Source of the DNA: Herbiconiux aconitum | GTDB lineage: Bacteria > Actinomycetota > Actinomycetes > Actinomycetales > Microbacteriaceae | DNA length: 64,000 bases | Assembly (NCBI RefSeq): GCF_024979235.1 | Contig: NZ_JANLCM010000002.1 | Span: forward strand, 1,581,841-1,645,840 | Direction of reading: 5' to 3' | Part shown: piece by piece, positions 41,999 to 52,538 of the stretch | Numbering within the stretch: the stretch's first letter is position 1 | How the letters are laid out: each line of letters starts with the position of its first letter | Translations under genes and position numbers: made by a program | The notes under the pieces: model-generated | What the model saw: only the letters and a program-made list of their open reading frames with translations | Databases searched by the model: none | Told to the model about the DNA's origin: nothing

Positions 41999-44530
41999 CT
42001 ATTCCCGCACCGTCGCCGAGTGGAGTTCGGCGGCGCGGGCAGCACCCGCGAGCTTCGCAGCACTGGCCTCGGCGGCCGTGAGGGTGCGATCGGGCGCCCG
42101 GAAACGGAGGGCGAAGGTGAGCGACTTGGCGGCATCCGGAAGTCCGACTCCGCGGTAGTCGTCGACGAGACGGATGCTCTCCAAGAGCTCGCCCGCTCCC
42201 TCGACGATCGCGCGCCGCACCTCGCCCGCCGGCACGTTTTCGGCCACCACGAGCGAGAGATCTTGAGTCGCCGCGGGGTAGCCGCTGATCGGGGCGACCT
42301 CGATCGTCGAACCGGCCACGGCGATCAGCACATCGAGGTCGAGTTCGGCGACCGCGACGACGCGCGGCAGGTCGAGCTCGTGGGTGAGGGCGGGAAGGAT
42401 CTCACCGGCGAATCCGACGCTCTTCTCCCCCTCCGGTGTCTCGACGAAGATCTCGGCGGTGCGGCCCGGGTGCATCGACTTGTGGAGACCCGGTTCCACC
42501 CGCAGCTCGACGGCGAGCGCCGACTCGAGCAGGCGCACCACGTCGAGCGCGTCGGCGATCCCGACGGGCACGGCCGGCTGCCCGGGCTGCTTGTCGACGG
42601 CATTTCCGAGAAGCAGCACGCCGACATGACGGGGCTGCGGCGGGATGCCCGCGTGCAGCCGCCCGAGATCGTCGTCACTCGGCAGCGCGGCACCCACCGG
42701 CAACTCGGGCTGACCGTAGCTGCGCCCGGCTTCGGGACGGAAGACCAGACCCAATTCGAACAGGGCGAGGTCGGTGAGGCCGCGCGACAGGTTGCGGCGC
42801 GCGATGTCGATGAGCCCCGGGATGAGCGAGGTGCGGAGCAGAGCCGCGCCCTCATCGAGCGGGTTGGCGACGCGGATGGCGGGAACCTCGCCGTCGTCGG
42901 GGCTGCCGAAGGCGGTGTTCTGCGCCGCGTTCAGGAACGGGTAGGCCAGCACCTCGGTGAGGCCGCCGGCAGCGAGCACATCCGCTGTTCGACGGCGGGT
43001 GACCTGCGACACCGTGAGACCGCGCCCGGGCGGAGCCACCGGCAGCACGCTCGGGATGCGGTCGTAGCCCACGATGCGCGCCACCTCTTCGGCGAGCGAG
43101 GCCTTGTCGATCAGGTCGGGGCGCCACGAGGGCGGGGAGACCTCGAAGCCGGCGGCGTTCTCTTCCACCACCGATCCGATCTCGGCCAAGGAGCTCGCGA
43201 TGTCGTCGGGTGTGAAGTCGACCCCGACCAGGCGCTGCACGTAGCCGAACGGCAGCATGATCGAGCCGAGTTCCGGATGCTCGTGGTGCACCGAGCCCAG
43301 ACCGTCGGCCGTGCCACCGGCGAGCGTCTCCAGCAGTTCCACCACTCGGGCCGCCGCGGGCTGCGCGACTTTCGGATCGACGCCGCGCTCGAAGCGGCGC
43401 GAGGCCTCGCTCGGCAGCTTGTGGCGCCGGGCGGTGCGCGCGATCGACACGGGGTCGAAGTTCGCGGCCTCGATCAGCACGTTCGTGGTGGCGTCGGAGA
43501 TCTCGGTGGCCGCGCCGCCCATCACGCCAGCGAGGCCGATGGCCCCGCGGTCGTCGGTGATGAGCAGGTCTTCGGGGTCGAGCGTACGGGTCTGACCGTC
43601 GAGCGTTTCGAGGGTCTCCCCCTCGGCGGCGCGACGCACCACTATGCCGCCCTGCAACGCATCCAGGTCGTAGCCGTGGATGGGCTGGCCGAATTCGAGC
43701 ATCACGTAGTTCGTGATGTCGACGATCAACGAGATCGAACGGATGCCCGCGAGCTTCAGCCGCGCGATCAGCCAGGCCGGCGACGGACGGGTGGGGTCGA
43801 CTCCCCGCACCACACGGGTGACGAAGACGGTGGCGCCGACGCGGCCACGGATCGGGGCCTCGTCGTGGATGGCCACCGGGAACCCGGTTCCCACCACCGG
43901 CGTGACGCGTGCGACCGGGTCGCGGAAGGCCGCTCCGGTCGAGTGCGAGTATTCGCGGGCGATTCCGCGGATCGAGAACGCGTAGCCGCGATCGGGCGTG
44001 ACGTTGACCTCGACGGCCTGGTCGTCGAGGCTCAGCAGGGCGATCGCATCCGTTCCCACTTCGGGATCGAGATCGAGCGTCGCGAGCCTCAGGATGCCGT
44101 CGTGCTCGTCGCCCAGGCCGAGCTCGCGCGCCGAAGCGATCATGCCGTCGGAGACGTGGCCGTAGGTCTTGCGCGCCGCGATGGCGAAACCGCCGGGCAG
44201 CACCGCACCCGGGAGGGTCACCACCACCTTGTCGCCGATCTCGAAGTTGCGGGCGCCGCAGACGATGCCCCGCACATCCGCTCCCCCGTCGGCTGCGCTC
44301 TGGCCCTCGGGCGCCACCCGCACCTGACACCAGCGGATGGTCTTGCCGTTGGACTGCGGTTCCTCGACGAACTCGAGCACCTGCCCCACGACGATCGGGC
44401 CGCTGAGGTCGAAGTCGTGCGAGCCCTCTTCTTCGAGACCCACCTTCACCAGGGCGGCGTGGATGTCGGCGATGTTCGCGTCGGCCGGGAGGTCGACGTA
44501 CTCCGCGAGCCAGCTGATCGGTACCCGCAC
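41999..44530 (-). CDS. pheT: Phenylalanyl-tRNA synthetase beta subunit
   Basis: The 843-aa protein has the N-terminal OB-fold tRNA-binding domain (about 40-150), B3/B4 editing and B5 domains, and a C-terminal FDX-ACB anticodon-binding domain (LSLVVAENVPAGEVRRAI). It works as an alpha2-beta2 tetramer with PheS. GTG start, 2 nt after the pheS stop. Confidence 0.97.
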   Translation of the reverse strand: MRVPISWLAEYVDLPADANIADIHAALVKVGLEEEGSHDFDLSGPIVVGQVLEFVEEPQSNGKTIRWCQVRVAPEGQSAADGGADVRGIVCGARNFEIGDKVVVTLPGAVLPGGFAIAARKTYGHVSDGMIASARELGLGDEHDGILRLATLDLDPEVGTDAIALLSLDDQAVEVNVTPDRGYAFSIRGIAREYSHSTGAAFRDPVARVTPVVGTGFPVAIHDEAPIRGRVGATVFVTRVVRGVDPTRPSPAWLIARLKLAGIRSISLIVDITNYVMLEFGQPIHGYDLDALQGGIVVRRAAEGETLETLDGQTRTLDPEDLLITDDRGAIGLAGVMGGAATEISDATTNVLIEAANFDPVSIARTARRHKLPSEASRRFERGVDPKVAQPAAARVVELLETLAGGTADGLGSVHHEHPELGSIMLPFGYVQRLVGVDFTPDDIASSLAEIGSVVEENAAGFEVSPPSWRPDLIDKASLAEEVARIVGYDRIPSVLPVAPPGRGLTVSQVTRRRTADVLAAGGLTEVLAYPFLNAAQNTAFGSPDDGEVPAIRVANPLDEGAALLRTSLIPGLIDIARRNLSRGLTDLALFELGLVFRPEAGRSYGQPELPVGAALPSDDDLGRLHAGIPPQPRHVGVLLLGNAVDKQPGQPAVPVGIADALDVVRLLESALAVELRVEPGLHKSMHPGRTAEIFVETPEGEKSVGFAGEILPALTHELDLPRVVAVAELDLDVLIAVAGSTIEVAPISGYPAATQDLSLVVAENVPAGEVRRAIVEGAGELLESIRLVDDYRGVGLPDAAKSLTFALRFRAPDRTLTAAEASAAKLAGAARAAELHSATVRE

Positions 44531-44532
44531 GA

Positions 44533-45609
<1,077 letters not shown>

Positions 45610-46545
45610 CTACTCGGTCGTGCGGTTCTCCGGATTGCCTCCCGGCGCATCCGCCGGCGCCGGCAGAATCAGCACACGCCCGCCGGTCTCGGCCCCATCG
45701 GTGATGACGATGGGGCCGGCGCCACCGCCGCGACCCCGCCGCTGGCGGGCCAGCCGGCGAGCCACCCACGACAGCGACAGGTTGACCGCGAGGTAGATGA
45801 CCAAGGTCACGATGAACAGCGAGAAGAGGTAGCGGTTGCCGTAGAAGCTGGCGAGGTTGTTCATCGTGGTGCGGATCAACTCGTTGTAGCCCACGATGTA
45901 CCCGAGGCTGGTGTCTTTCAGCAGAACCACGAGCTGCGCCACGATCACCGGCAGCATCTGACGGAAGGCCTGCGGGAACTCGACCGACATCTTGGTCTGC
46001 AGCCGGGTGAGGCCGAGGCTCAGTCCCGCCTCGCGCTGACCGCGCGGCAACGACGCGAGTCCTGACCGCAATGCCTCGCCGATGATGGCGCCGTTGTAGA
46101 TGCCGAGGGCGATCACCACGGCCCAGAACGCGCCGGTCGAGGCGACGAGCAGGATGAACAGCATCATCAGCAGCACCGGCATGCCGCGGAAGAATTCGAG
46201 CACGACGGTGGTCGGGATGCGCACCGCGGCATAGACGGACGTGCGAAGCATCGCGAAGAGCACGCCCACCACGAGCGCCATCGCGGCCGCGACGGCCGCA
46301 GCCCTCAAGGTGTTGAGGAGACCCTGACCGATGAAGCCCCAGACCTGGGGGTCGGCGAAGATGTCCCACCGGCTCGGCGCGAAGTACCCCGGAAGTTTGA
46401 GGCCCGACGACTCGCGGGGCTGCGCGAGGGTGAACGCGATCCAGACCACTCCGGCGATCAAGACGGCGAGCACGATCAGCGAGATGATCAGCGATCGCCG
46501 CCGCGTTTTGGGACCGGGAGCGTCGAAGAGAACGGAAGCACTCAT
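45610..46545 (-). CDS. gluD: Amino-acid ABC transporter permease (GluD-like)
   Basis: The 311-aa integral membrane protein has an N-terminal helix (about 18-40), several further helices and the permease loop EALRSGLASLPRGQREAGLSLG that contacts the ATPase. An extended hydrophilic C-terminus (about 275-311) has no obvious role. ATGA overlap with gluC. The gluA-B-C-D order matches the glutamate importer of Corynebacterium; glutamate is the likely but unproven substrate. Confidence 0.88.
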   Translation of the reverse strand: MSASVLFDAPGPKTRRRSLIISLIVLAVLIAGVVWIAFTLAQPRESSGLKLPGYFAPSRWDIFADPQVWGFIGQGLLNTLRAAAVAAAMALVVGVLFAMLRTSVYAAVRIPTTVVLEFFRGMPVLLMMLFILLVASTGAFWAVVIALGIYNGAIIGEALRSGLASLPRGQREAGLSLGLTRLQTKMSVEFPQAFRQMLPVIVAQLVVLLKDTSLGYIVGYNELIRTTMNNLASFYGNRYLFSLFIVTLVIYLAVNLSLSWVARRLARQRRGRGGGAGPIVITDGAETGGRVLILPAPADAPGGNPENRTTE

Positions 46546-47195
46546 CGCTGCACCACCAATCGTCGTTCGAGTCGGCCGGAGAGGATGCCGAGCGGAATCG
46601 TGACCACCAGGTAGAAGGCCGCGATGGCCAGCAGGATGGCGATGACCGCGTTCCCGTTCGCGTTGGACAACTCCTTGGCCACCGTGAACAGCTCCACCAC
46701 GAAGAAGCCGCCGGCCACCGAGGTGTTCTTGGTGAGGGCGATCAACACGTTGATGAGTGGTGGGATGACCATCCGGAACGCCTGCGGAAAGATGATCAGC
46801 GTCACCGATTGCCGGAAGCCGAGCCCGAGGCTCCGCGCAGCCTCGGCCTGCCCCACCGGCACCCCGTTGATGCCCGACCGCAACGCCTCGGCCACGAAGG
46901 GCGAGGTGTAGAGCGTGAGCCCGATGATGGCGCAGGCGAGGTAGGGCAGGGTCGATCCGAGGTAGGGCAGGATGATCGCGCAGAAGAACAGCACCAGCGT
47001 GAGCGGTGTGTTGCGCAGGGTCTCGGTGTAGAAGGCGGCGAAGCCGTTCAACGAGGGCACCGGCGCGATGCGCATGGCCGCCACCACGGTGCCGAGCACG
47101 AGCGCACCCGTGCCCGACACCACGAGCAGCAGCAGAGTCATGCCGAATCCGTCGAGGAACCTGGGCAGGTTCTCGATGATGGCGTTCATCCGCAT
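46542..47195 (-). CDS. gluC: Amino-acid ABC transporter permease (GluC-like)
   Basis: The 217-aa His/Glu/Gln-type permease has five or so helices and the EAA-like loop EALRSGINGVPVGQAEAARSLG. The ATG at 47195 is used; an ATG two codons later (47189) follows GGATGCGG and is equally possible. It pairs with the GluD-like permease as a heterodimer. Confidence 0.88.
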   Translation of the reverse strand: MRMNAIIENLPRFLDGFGMTLLLLVVSGTGALVLGTVVAAMRIAPVPSLNGFAAFYTETLRNTPLTLVLFFCAIILPYLGSTLPYLACAIIGLTLYTSPFVAEALRSGINGVPVGQAEAARSLGLGFRQSVTLIIFPQAFRMVIPPLINVLIALTKNTSVAGGFFVVELFTVAKELSNANGNAVIAILLAIAAFYLVVTIPLGILSGRLERRLVVQR

Positions 47196-47256
47196 CCGTT
47201 CATTGGCCGCAATCGTTCATGTGGTGGCAGTCGTTCCTCTGGTGTGGGTCGGCGCG

Positions 47257-48129
47257 TCAGTAGCGATCGACGGCCGGCGGGTCGACGAACTCCAGCACCT
47301 GGCCGGCCGTGGAGTCCCAGGCCTCCTGGTAGCTGCCGTCTTCATACGACTTCTCGAGCACGTCGTTGATGTAGTCGCGGAACTCGGTGTCGTCGAGCGC
47401 GAGACCGATGCCGTAGGGCTCATCGGTGAACGGCTTGCCGACCACCTTGAACTCGCCCTCGTTCTGGGCGGCGAGACCGGCCAGGATCACGTTGTCGGTC
47501 GACACGGCGACCACCTGACCGCTCCGCAGCGGCTCAAGGCAGTTGGTGTAGGTGTCGGTGAGCAGCGGCTGGGCGCCGATCTCGGCGAGTTTGGCGGCCG
47601 GGGTCGATCCAGTCACCGAGCAGACCGGCTGGCCCACCAGGTCGTCTTCGGTCTTGATGTCGTCGTTGTCGGCCTTGACCAGGATCGACTGACCCGCCAT
47701 GTAATACGGGCCGGCGAAGGAGACGACCTCCTTGCGCTTGTCATTGATCGTGTAGGTGGCGACCACGAGGTCGACCTCGCCGTTCTGGATGAACGGTTCG
47801 CGGTTGGCCGAGACGGCCTCTTTCCACTCGATCTTGTCTTCGGGAATGCCGAGGCTCGACGCGATGATCTTGCCGATCTCGATGTCGAAGCCCACCGGCA
47901 CGTTGTCAGGGCCGAGCAGACCGAACAGCGGCTGGTCGAACTTGGTGCCGATCGTGATGGTGCCTGCGTCGGCCAGCGCTGCCATCGTCGACCCTTCGGC
48001 GAAGCTCGGCGCTGGTTCGGGGGTGGATATGGAGTCCTCGGTGGCGGGATCGGTCGACCCCGCACATCCGGTCAGAACGACCGCGGTGGCCGCGGCGAGT
48101 GCGAAGAACGACAGCTTCGTGTGCCTCAT
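47257..48129 (-). CDS. gluB: Amino-acid ABC transporter substrate-binding lipoprotein (GluB-like)
   Basis: The 290-aa family 3 solute-binding protein has a lipoprotein signal peptide with lipobox LTGC (C22), so it is anchored to the outer face of the membrane. The fold starts at ITIGTKFDQPLFG, with VGFDIEIGKIIA as the domain signature. Two cysteines (in QPVCSV and TNCLEP) may form a disulfide. It captures glutamate or a related amino acid for GluCD. Confidence 0.9.
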   Translation of the reverse strand: MRHTKLSFFALAAATAVVLTGCAGSTDPATEDSISTPEPAPSFAEGSTMAALADAGTITIGTKFDQPLFGLLGPDNVPVGFDIEIGKIIASSLGIPEDKIEWKEAVSANREPFIQNGEVDLVVATYTINDKRKEVVSFAGPYYMAGQSILVKADNDDIKTEDDLVGQPVCSVTGSTPAAKLAEIGAQPLLTDTYTNCLEPLRSGQVVAVSTDNVILAGLAAQNEGEFKVVGKPFTDEPYGIGLALDDTEFRDYINDVLEKSYEDGSYQEAWDSTAGQVLEFVDPPAVDRY

Positions 48130-48207
48130 GGTTCGTACCTCTCTTCGTGCTGTTCAGCTGGTGCTACGTGCATTCCCCGCAACGGCTGTGCGCGGGGGTG
48201 TTCCCGC

Positions 48208-48987
48208 CTAGTGGGCGAGGATCTTCGAGAGGAAGTCTTTCGCTCTCGGTGACTTGGGGGCGCCGAAGAACTCCTCGGGCGAGGCTTCTTCTTCGATGCG
48301 GCCGTCGGCCATGAAGATCACCCGATCAGCCGCCTTGCGGGCGAAGCCCATCTCGTGGGTGACGACGATCATGGTCATGCCGTCTTTGGCGAGACCGACC
48401 ATCACGTCGAGCACCTCGTTGATCATCTCCGGGTCGAGAGCGCTGGTCGGCTCGTCGAGCAGGATGAGTTTCGGCTCCATCGCGAGCGACCGGGCGATGG
48501 CCACGCGCTGCTGCTGACCACCGGAGAGCTGCGCCGGGAGCTTCTGCGCCTGATCGGCCACGCCCACCCGCTCGAGCAAGGCCATCCCGCGCTCCTCGGC
48601 AGCCTTCTTCGAGAGCTTGCGCACCTTCATCGGCGCGAGGGTCACGTTCTCGAGCACCGTCTTGTGGGCGAAGAGGTTGAACGACTGGAACACCATTCCG
48701 ACATCGGCCCGCAACGTGGCCAGCTCGCGGCCCTCGTTCGGGAGCGCGATGCCGTCGATGGAGATCGTGCCCGAGTCGATGGTCTCGAGCCGGTTGATGG
48801 CTCGGCACAGCGTCGACTTGCCGGAGCCCGAGGGGCCGATGACGACCACCACTTCGCCGCGGGCGACCGTGGTGTCGATGTCTTTCAGGACGTGGAGATC
48901 GCCGAAGTGCTTGTCGACGTGATCGATGACGACGAGGGGATCGGCAGCACCCCCTGTCCCTCGAACGGGGGTGGTGTGCGCATCCAT
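48208..48987 (-). CDS. gluA: Amino-acid ABC transporter ATP-binding protein (GluA-like)
   Basis: The 259-aa ABC ATPase has Walker [10 protein letters not shown] (about residues 51-59), the Q loop VFQSFNLF, the signature LSGGQQQR, Walker [13 protein letters not shown] and the H loop VVTHEMGF. It energises the GluCD permease. It is the first gene of the operon; the 93-nt gap upstream contains TACAGT (49044-49039) as a possible -10 box. Confidence 0.92.
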   Translation of the reverse strand: MDAHTTPVRGTGGAADPLVVIDHVDKHFGDLHVLKDIDTTVARGEVVVVIGPSGSGKSTLCRAINRLETIDSGTISIDGIALPNEGRELATLRADVGMVFQSFNLFAHKTVLENVTLAPMKVRKLSKKAAEERGMALLERVGVADQAQKLPAQLSGGQQQRVAIARSLAMEPKLILLDEPTSALDPEMINEVLDVMVGLAKDGMTMIVVTHEMGFARKAADRVIFMADGRIEEEASPEEFFGAPKSPRAKDFLSKILAH

Positions 48988-49080
48988 GATGCCTTACCCA
49001 ACCACACCCGTTCCAGGCTCAGCAACGAGTAATCGACGACTGTAACCGAAGCGAAACACGAGCGGCACGGATCGGGCGGT

Positions 49081-49881
49081 TCAGGAGCGCAGTGCGAAGG
49101 CACTTTCGTACAGACAGACGGATGCCGCCGTGGCGAGATTCAACGATTCCGCCTGGCCGTAGATGGGCAGCGAGACGGCGCGATCGACCAGGGTGAGCTG
49201 TTCGTCTGCGAGCCCTCTCGCCTCGTTGCCGAACACCCACGCGGTGGGGTTGCCGAGGAGTCCGGCGGTGCGCACGTCGAGCAGGTCGTCGCCCTTGATG
49301 TCGGCGGCGAGCGTCTGGAGGCCCGCCTCACGGGCGCGCTCCACGACGTCGGCCAGAGTCGCCTCCATGGCGACCGGCAGGTGGAACAACGACCCGGTGG
49401 TGGAGCGCACGACCTTCGGGTTGTACAGGTCGACGGAGCGGCCGGTGAGGATGACGGCATCCGCACCCGCCGCATCCGCCGCCCGGATGATGGTGCCCGC
49501 GTTGCCGGGGTCGCGCACCTCTTCGAGGATGGCGATCAGCCGCGGGCCCGCGGAGAAGATGTCTTTCACGGCCGTGGGGAACTGCTTGCAGACCGCGACG
49601 AAGCCCTGAGGCGTGACCGTGTCGGCCATGGCGTCGAGCACCTGCTCGGTGACGAACTCGACGTTGATGCCGGCGGACTCCGCGGCCTGAGCGATCTCGG
49701 TGTAGCGCTCGAGAGCGGTGGGGGTCGCGAAGAGCTCGACGAGCAGGTGAGGGCTGAAGGTCAGTGCCTCGGAAACGGCCTGCGGCCCCTCCAAGAGAAA
49801 GAGCCCGGTCTCGGACCGGGCTCCCTTCTTGGCGAGTTTCGCCACTGCCCGAACGCGCGGTGATCGCGGATTGTCAAGCAT
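49081..49881 (-). CDS. SpoU/TrmH-family rRNA 2'-O-methyltransferase
   Basis: The 266-aa protein has the SPOUT motifs DPGNAGTIIRAADAAGA, NEARGLADE and SLNLATAASVCLYE, and an N-terminal substrate-binding segment (LFLLEGPQAV). It probably methylates a ribose in rRNA, as TsnR/RlmB relatives do. It lies about 50 nt downstream of rplT. An intrinsic-terminator-like hairpin covers codons of residues about 20-27 (49801-49823), so readthrough from the ribosomal operon may be limited. Confidence 0.9.
   Translation of the reverse strand: MLDNPRSPRVRAVAKLAKKGARSETGLFLLEGPQAVSEALTFSPHLLVELFATPTALERYTEIAQAAESAGINVEFVTEQVLDAMADTVTPQGFVAVCKQFPTAVKDIFSAGPRLIAILEEVRDPGNAGTIIRAADAAGADAVILTGRSVDLYNPKVVRSTTGSLFHLPVAMEATLADVVERAREAGLQTLAADIKGDDLLDVRTAGLLGNPTAWVFGNEARGLADEQLTLVDRAVSLPIYGQAESLNLATAASVCLYESAFALRS
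49801..49823 (-). terminator. Terminator-like hairpin inside the 5' coding region of the SpoU gene
   Basis: GAGCCCGGTC and GACCGGGCTC form a perfect 10-bp GC-rich stem with a 3-nt loop; on the minus strand it is followed by TTTCTCTT. It lies 110 nt after the rplT stop and within codons of the next gene. Confidence 0.55.
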
Positions 49882-49932
49882 GTGGCGCTCTCTTTTTTCA
49901 GTTCTCGTGGTGAGGTTCGTGAAGGATTCTGA

Positions 49933-50319
49933 CTACGCAGCGCTCTTCGGCGCAGAGGTGTCAGCCGGCAGAGCCGACTTCGCGCTCTCGACCAAAGCGG
50001 CGAAGGTCGCCGGCTCGTTGACGGCCAGCTCCGCGAGGATGCGGCGGTCGACCTCGATGCCCGCCAGAGCGAGGCCCTGGATGAAGCGGTTGTAGGTCAG
50101 GCCGTTCAGACGCGACGCAGCGTTGATGCGCTGGATCCACAGACGGCGGAAGTCGCCCTTGCGCGCACGGCGGTCACGGTAGGAGTAGACGAGGGAGTGG
50201 GTGACCTGCTCCTTGGCCTTGCGGTAGAGGCGCGACCGCTGACCGCGGTAGCCCTCTGCGCGCTCGAGGATGACGCGACGCTTCTTGTGGGCGTTGACGG
50301 CCCTCTTTACTCTTGCCAT
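49933..50319 (-). CDS. rplT: 50S ribosomal protein L20
   Basis: The 128-aa protein starts [19 protein letters not shown], the typical L20 N-terminus, and carries [20 protein letters not shown]. It binds 23S rRNA early in 50S assembly. The family is usually about 118 aa; here the last ten or so residues are an Ala/Lys/Pro tail. Third gene of infC-rpmI-rplT. Confidence 0.98.
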   Translation of the reverse strand: MARVKRAVNAHKKRRVILERAEGYRGQRSRLYRKAKEQVTHSLVYSYRDRRARKGDFRRLWIQRINAASRLNGLTYNRFIQGLALAGIEVDRRILAELAVNEPATFAALVESAKSALPADTSAPKSAA

Positions 50320-50362
50320 TGTTCTTTATTCCTTCTGGTCTCTGGTCGGCGGCAGTCGGTGA

Positions 50363-50557
50363 CTACAGGCCGAGAAGCTTCTTGGCAACCTTGGTGTCGG
50401 CCTTCGACAGCACCTGGTCTTTGTTCAGGCGAGCCTTGCGCCCCGGGGCCTTGACCTCCAGGTTGTGGCGCATACCGGCCTGCTGCTTCATGATCTTGCC
50501 GCTTCCGGTGACCTTGAAACGCTTCTTGGACCCGGAGTGGGTCTTCATCTTGGGCAT
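50363..50557 (-). CDS. rpmI: 50S ribosomal protein L35
   Basis: The 64-aa basic protein starts [20 protein letters not shown], the canonical L35 beginning. It lies between infC and rplT, 27 nt and 43 nt from them. Confidence 0.98.
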   Translation of the reverse strand: MPKMKTHSGSKKRFKVTGSGKIMKQQAGMRHNLEVKAPGRKARLNKDQVLSKADTKVAKKLLGL

Positions 50558-50584
50558 TGGTTCTCCTTGTGTGTTCTGGCTCGG

Positions 50585-51199
50585 TTACTCGGCCGGTTCG
50601 GCCGGAGTGGTCTGTTCAGCCGGGGCTGCTTCGTGGTTACGGGCCTTGGTGGCGTCGCGCTTGGCGTTCGCCTCGGCCTTGGCCTCGGACTTGTTCTTCA
50701 GCGGGCCGATGACCATGACCATGTTGCGGCCATCGATCGTGGGGCTCGACTCGACGGTGCCGAACTCGGCCACGTCTTCGGCAAAGCGCTGCAACAGGCG
50801 CACACCCTGGTCGGGGCGGGACTGCTCACGGCCGCGGAAGAGGATCATCGCCTTGACCTTGTCGCCAGCCTTGAGGAACCCTTCGGCGCGCTTGCGCTTG
50901 GTCTCGTAGTCGTGGACGTCGATCTTCAGACGGAACCGCACCTCTTTGAGGATGGTGTTCGCCTGGTTGCGACGGGCTTCCTTGGCCTTCTGCGCGGCTT
51001 CGTACTTGAACTTTCCGTAGTCCATGATCTTCGCGACCGGAGGCTTGGAATTGGGCGCGACCTCGACGAGGTCGAGATCTGCTTCCTGGGCAAGCCGAAG
51101 GGCGACGTCGATACTGACGACGCCGACCTGCTCGCCGCCTGGGCCCACGAGGCGCACCTCGGGGACTCGAATACGGTCGTTTGTACGGGGATCGCTGAT
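50585..51199 (-). CDS. infC: Translation initiation factor IF-3 with ATC start codon
   Basis: The family N-terminus ([20 protein letters not shown]) extends 14 codons upstream of the first GTG (51157). The only codon in the right place is ATC at 51199-51197, 6 nt after a perfect AAGGAG. This gives 204 aa: N-domain, linker ([17 protein letters not shown]) and C-domain ([19 protein letters not shown]), then an Ala/Glu-rich tail. In E. coli infC starts with AUU and IF-3 represses its own non-AUG start (established knowledge); the same autoregulation is likely here. Confidence 0.93.
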   Translation of the reverse strand: MSDPRTNDRIRVPEVRLVGPGGEQVGVVSIDVALRLAQEADLDLVEVAPNSKPPVAKIMDYGKFKYEAAQKAKEARRNQANTILKEVRFRLKIDVHDYETKRKRAEGFLKAGDKVKAMILFRGREQSRPDQGVRLLQRFAEDVAEFGTVESSPTIDGRNMVMVIGPLKNKSEAKAEANAKRDATKARNHEAAPAEQTTPAEPAE

Positions 51200-51403
51200 G
51201 CGTTACTCCTTAGTTTCGTTCGTTGTCACGAAAGCAAGGAATCCCGCGTGCGCGCCCTCGTACTGCTGGGCGACAAAAACACGGTGCTTTGACCCGGTAA
51301 CCTAATGAAGCGGTATGCGCGGGTGGGAGATTCTCCACTTTCGTACTGAGACCAAAGGTCCCAGAGCCTCAGAGAGTCTAGCAGAGACTCGTCGAAACAG
51401 TAA
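51200..51403 (-). promoter_or_regulatory. infC leader and candidate promoter
   Basis: On the minus strand TTACTG (51403-51398), a 17-nt spacer and TAGACT (51380-51375) form a possible promoter, giving a leader of about 170 nt. The leader has a small hairpin (51348-51362, GGGACC-TTT-GGTCTC) and ends in AAGGAG. A ribosomal-protein or IF-3 responsive structure is possible but not recognised. Confidence 0.4.
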
Positions 51404-51415
51404 GGATGTCTCGCG

Positions 51416-51754
51416 ATGAGCGATTTCCATGATGCCAGCGCGATCCGGGACATCGCGGAGGTGCCCGCGATCGAGGTCATCACCACCACGGCGGTGCACC
51501 TGATGAGCGCGGCCGCCGTGAAGTGCGGGCTCTCCGACGACCCCGATGTGGAGACCGACCTCGATGAGGCGCGCAAGCTCATCACGGCCCTGGCGGGACT
51601 CGTGACCGCATCCGCCCCGTTCCTCGGAGACCAGCACGCCCGCAGCCTGCGTGACGGGCTGCGTTCGCTGCAGCTGGCGTTCCGCGAGGCGTCGCCCATT
51701 CAGGACCCGGTGGGCGAGGGACCGGGCGAGAAGTACACCGGTCCGGTCAGCTGA
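51416..51754 (+). CDS. DUF1844-type small protein
   Basis: The 112-aa protein (MSDFHDASAIRDIAEVPAIEV...) matches the DUF1844 pattern: AVHLMSAAAVKCGL followed by DLDEARKLITALAGLVTASAPFLG and RSLRDGLRSLQLAFREAS. It is soluble and mostly helical, with a proline/glycine tail. AAGGATG lies upstream of the ATG. It is divergent from infC, a common position for this family in actinobacteria. Function unknown. Its last 8 nt overlap the convergent SseB-like gene. Confidence 0.85.
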   Translation: MSDFHDASAIRDIAEVPAIEVITTTAVHLMSAAAVKCGLSDDPDVETDLDEARKLITALAGLVTASAPFLGDQHARSLRDGLRSLQLAFREASPIQDPVGEGPGEKYTGPVS

Positions 51755-52538
51755 CGGCGGTCAGCTTCACACCGAGCGAATCGACGCGCTCGGCGATAGT
51801 CGCATCCTGCGCCCACGCATCCTGCAGCCGGCCGACCAGGGCACCGAGCGCCGCCTGATCGAGGCCGGGCAGCAGGGCGAGCAGCACGACGAGTTCACGA
51901 CCGCTCAGCCGCGCATCCGGATCACCCGCCACCAGCCGGAAGGCGGCGATTGCGGGTTCGCCGGAGATCGAACGCTCGAACGCGGCAGCGACCGCGGGGT
52001 CGGCCGTGGGCGCTTGCCAGGGCAGATCCTGCGCGATCGCCCAGACGGCTGGGCGCCGCAGTGCGAACTCGGTCGGCGAGCCCGGATCGATGACGATGAG
52101 CTCGGTGTCCTCCGCCGCCGCCGCCAGGGCTGCTCGGCGGGCCGCGACCGGGATGGGGCGCGCCGTCGGGTTCCAGACCGCCAGCGCTTCCACCGACGTG
52201 AAGGCGGGCAGCACGCGGCGGCCGTCGGGGCCGCTCACCGTGACGAGGGAGAGCTCCTGCGTCTTGTCGACGCGGAGGCCGGCATCCGTCACCCCCTCGT
52301 CGCCCGCATGGGCGACCAGCGGCACCAGGAGGCGAACGCCCCGGAGGGCGTCGACGACATCGGACTGACTCGCGCCATCGTTGTCGCGGTCGTCACGGAA
52401 ACGTTGGATGGCGGCGATCAGCTCCTCGGGAGCGCTGCCGTCGTCGTTCTCACTGCCGTGCGACTCGAAGTGCCGACCCTTCCACGGCTGGCCCGCGGAG
52501 TCGCCGGGCCCGGGCGACGGATGCCCGTGCTCAGTCAG
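51747..52538 (-). CDS. SseB-like protein, probable CTG start
   Basis: The conserved actinobacterial SseB-like N-terminus ([20 protein letters not shown], then [10 protein letters not shown] and [17 protein letters not shown]) lies upstream of the first GTG in frame. Between the hisA stop and this region the frame has no ATG, GTG or TTG. The first plausible initiator is CTG at 52538-52536 (CTG ACT GAG CAC), overlapping the hisA stop by 8 nt, giving 263 aa. SseB-like proteins have no settled biochemical role. The gene follows hisA, as is common in actinobacteria. A sequencing error or another unusual start is possible. Confidence 0.75.
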   Translation of the reverse strand: MTEHGHPSPGPGDSAGQPWKGRHFESHGSENDDGSAPEELIAAIQRFRDDRDNDGASQSDVVDALRGVRLLVPLVAHAGDEGVTDAGLRVDKTQELSLVTVSGPDGRRVLPAFTSVEALAVWNPTARPIPVAARRAALAAAAEDTELIVIDPGSPTEFALRRPAVWAIAQDLPWQAPTADPAVAAAFERSISGEPAIAAFRLVAGDPDARLSGRELVVLLALLPGLDQAALGALVGRLQDAWAQDATIAERVDSLGVKLTAVS

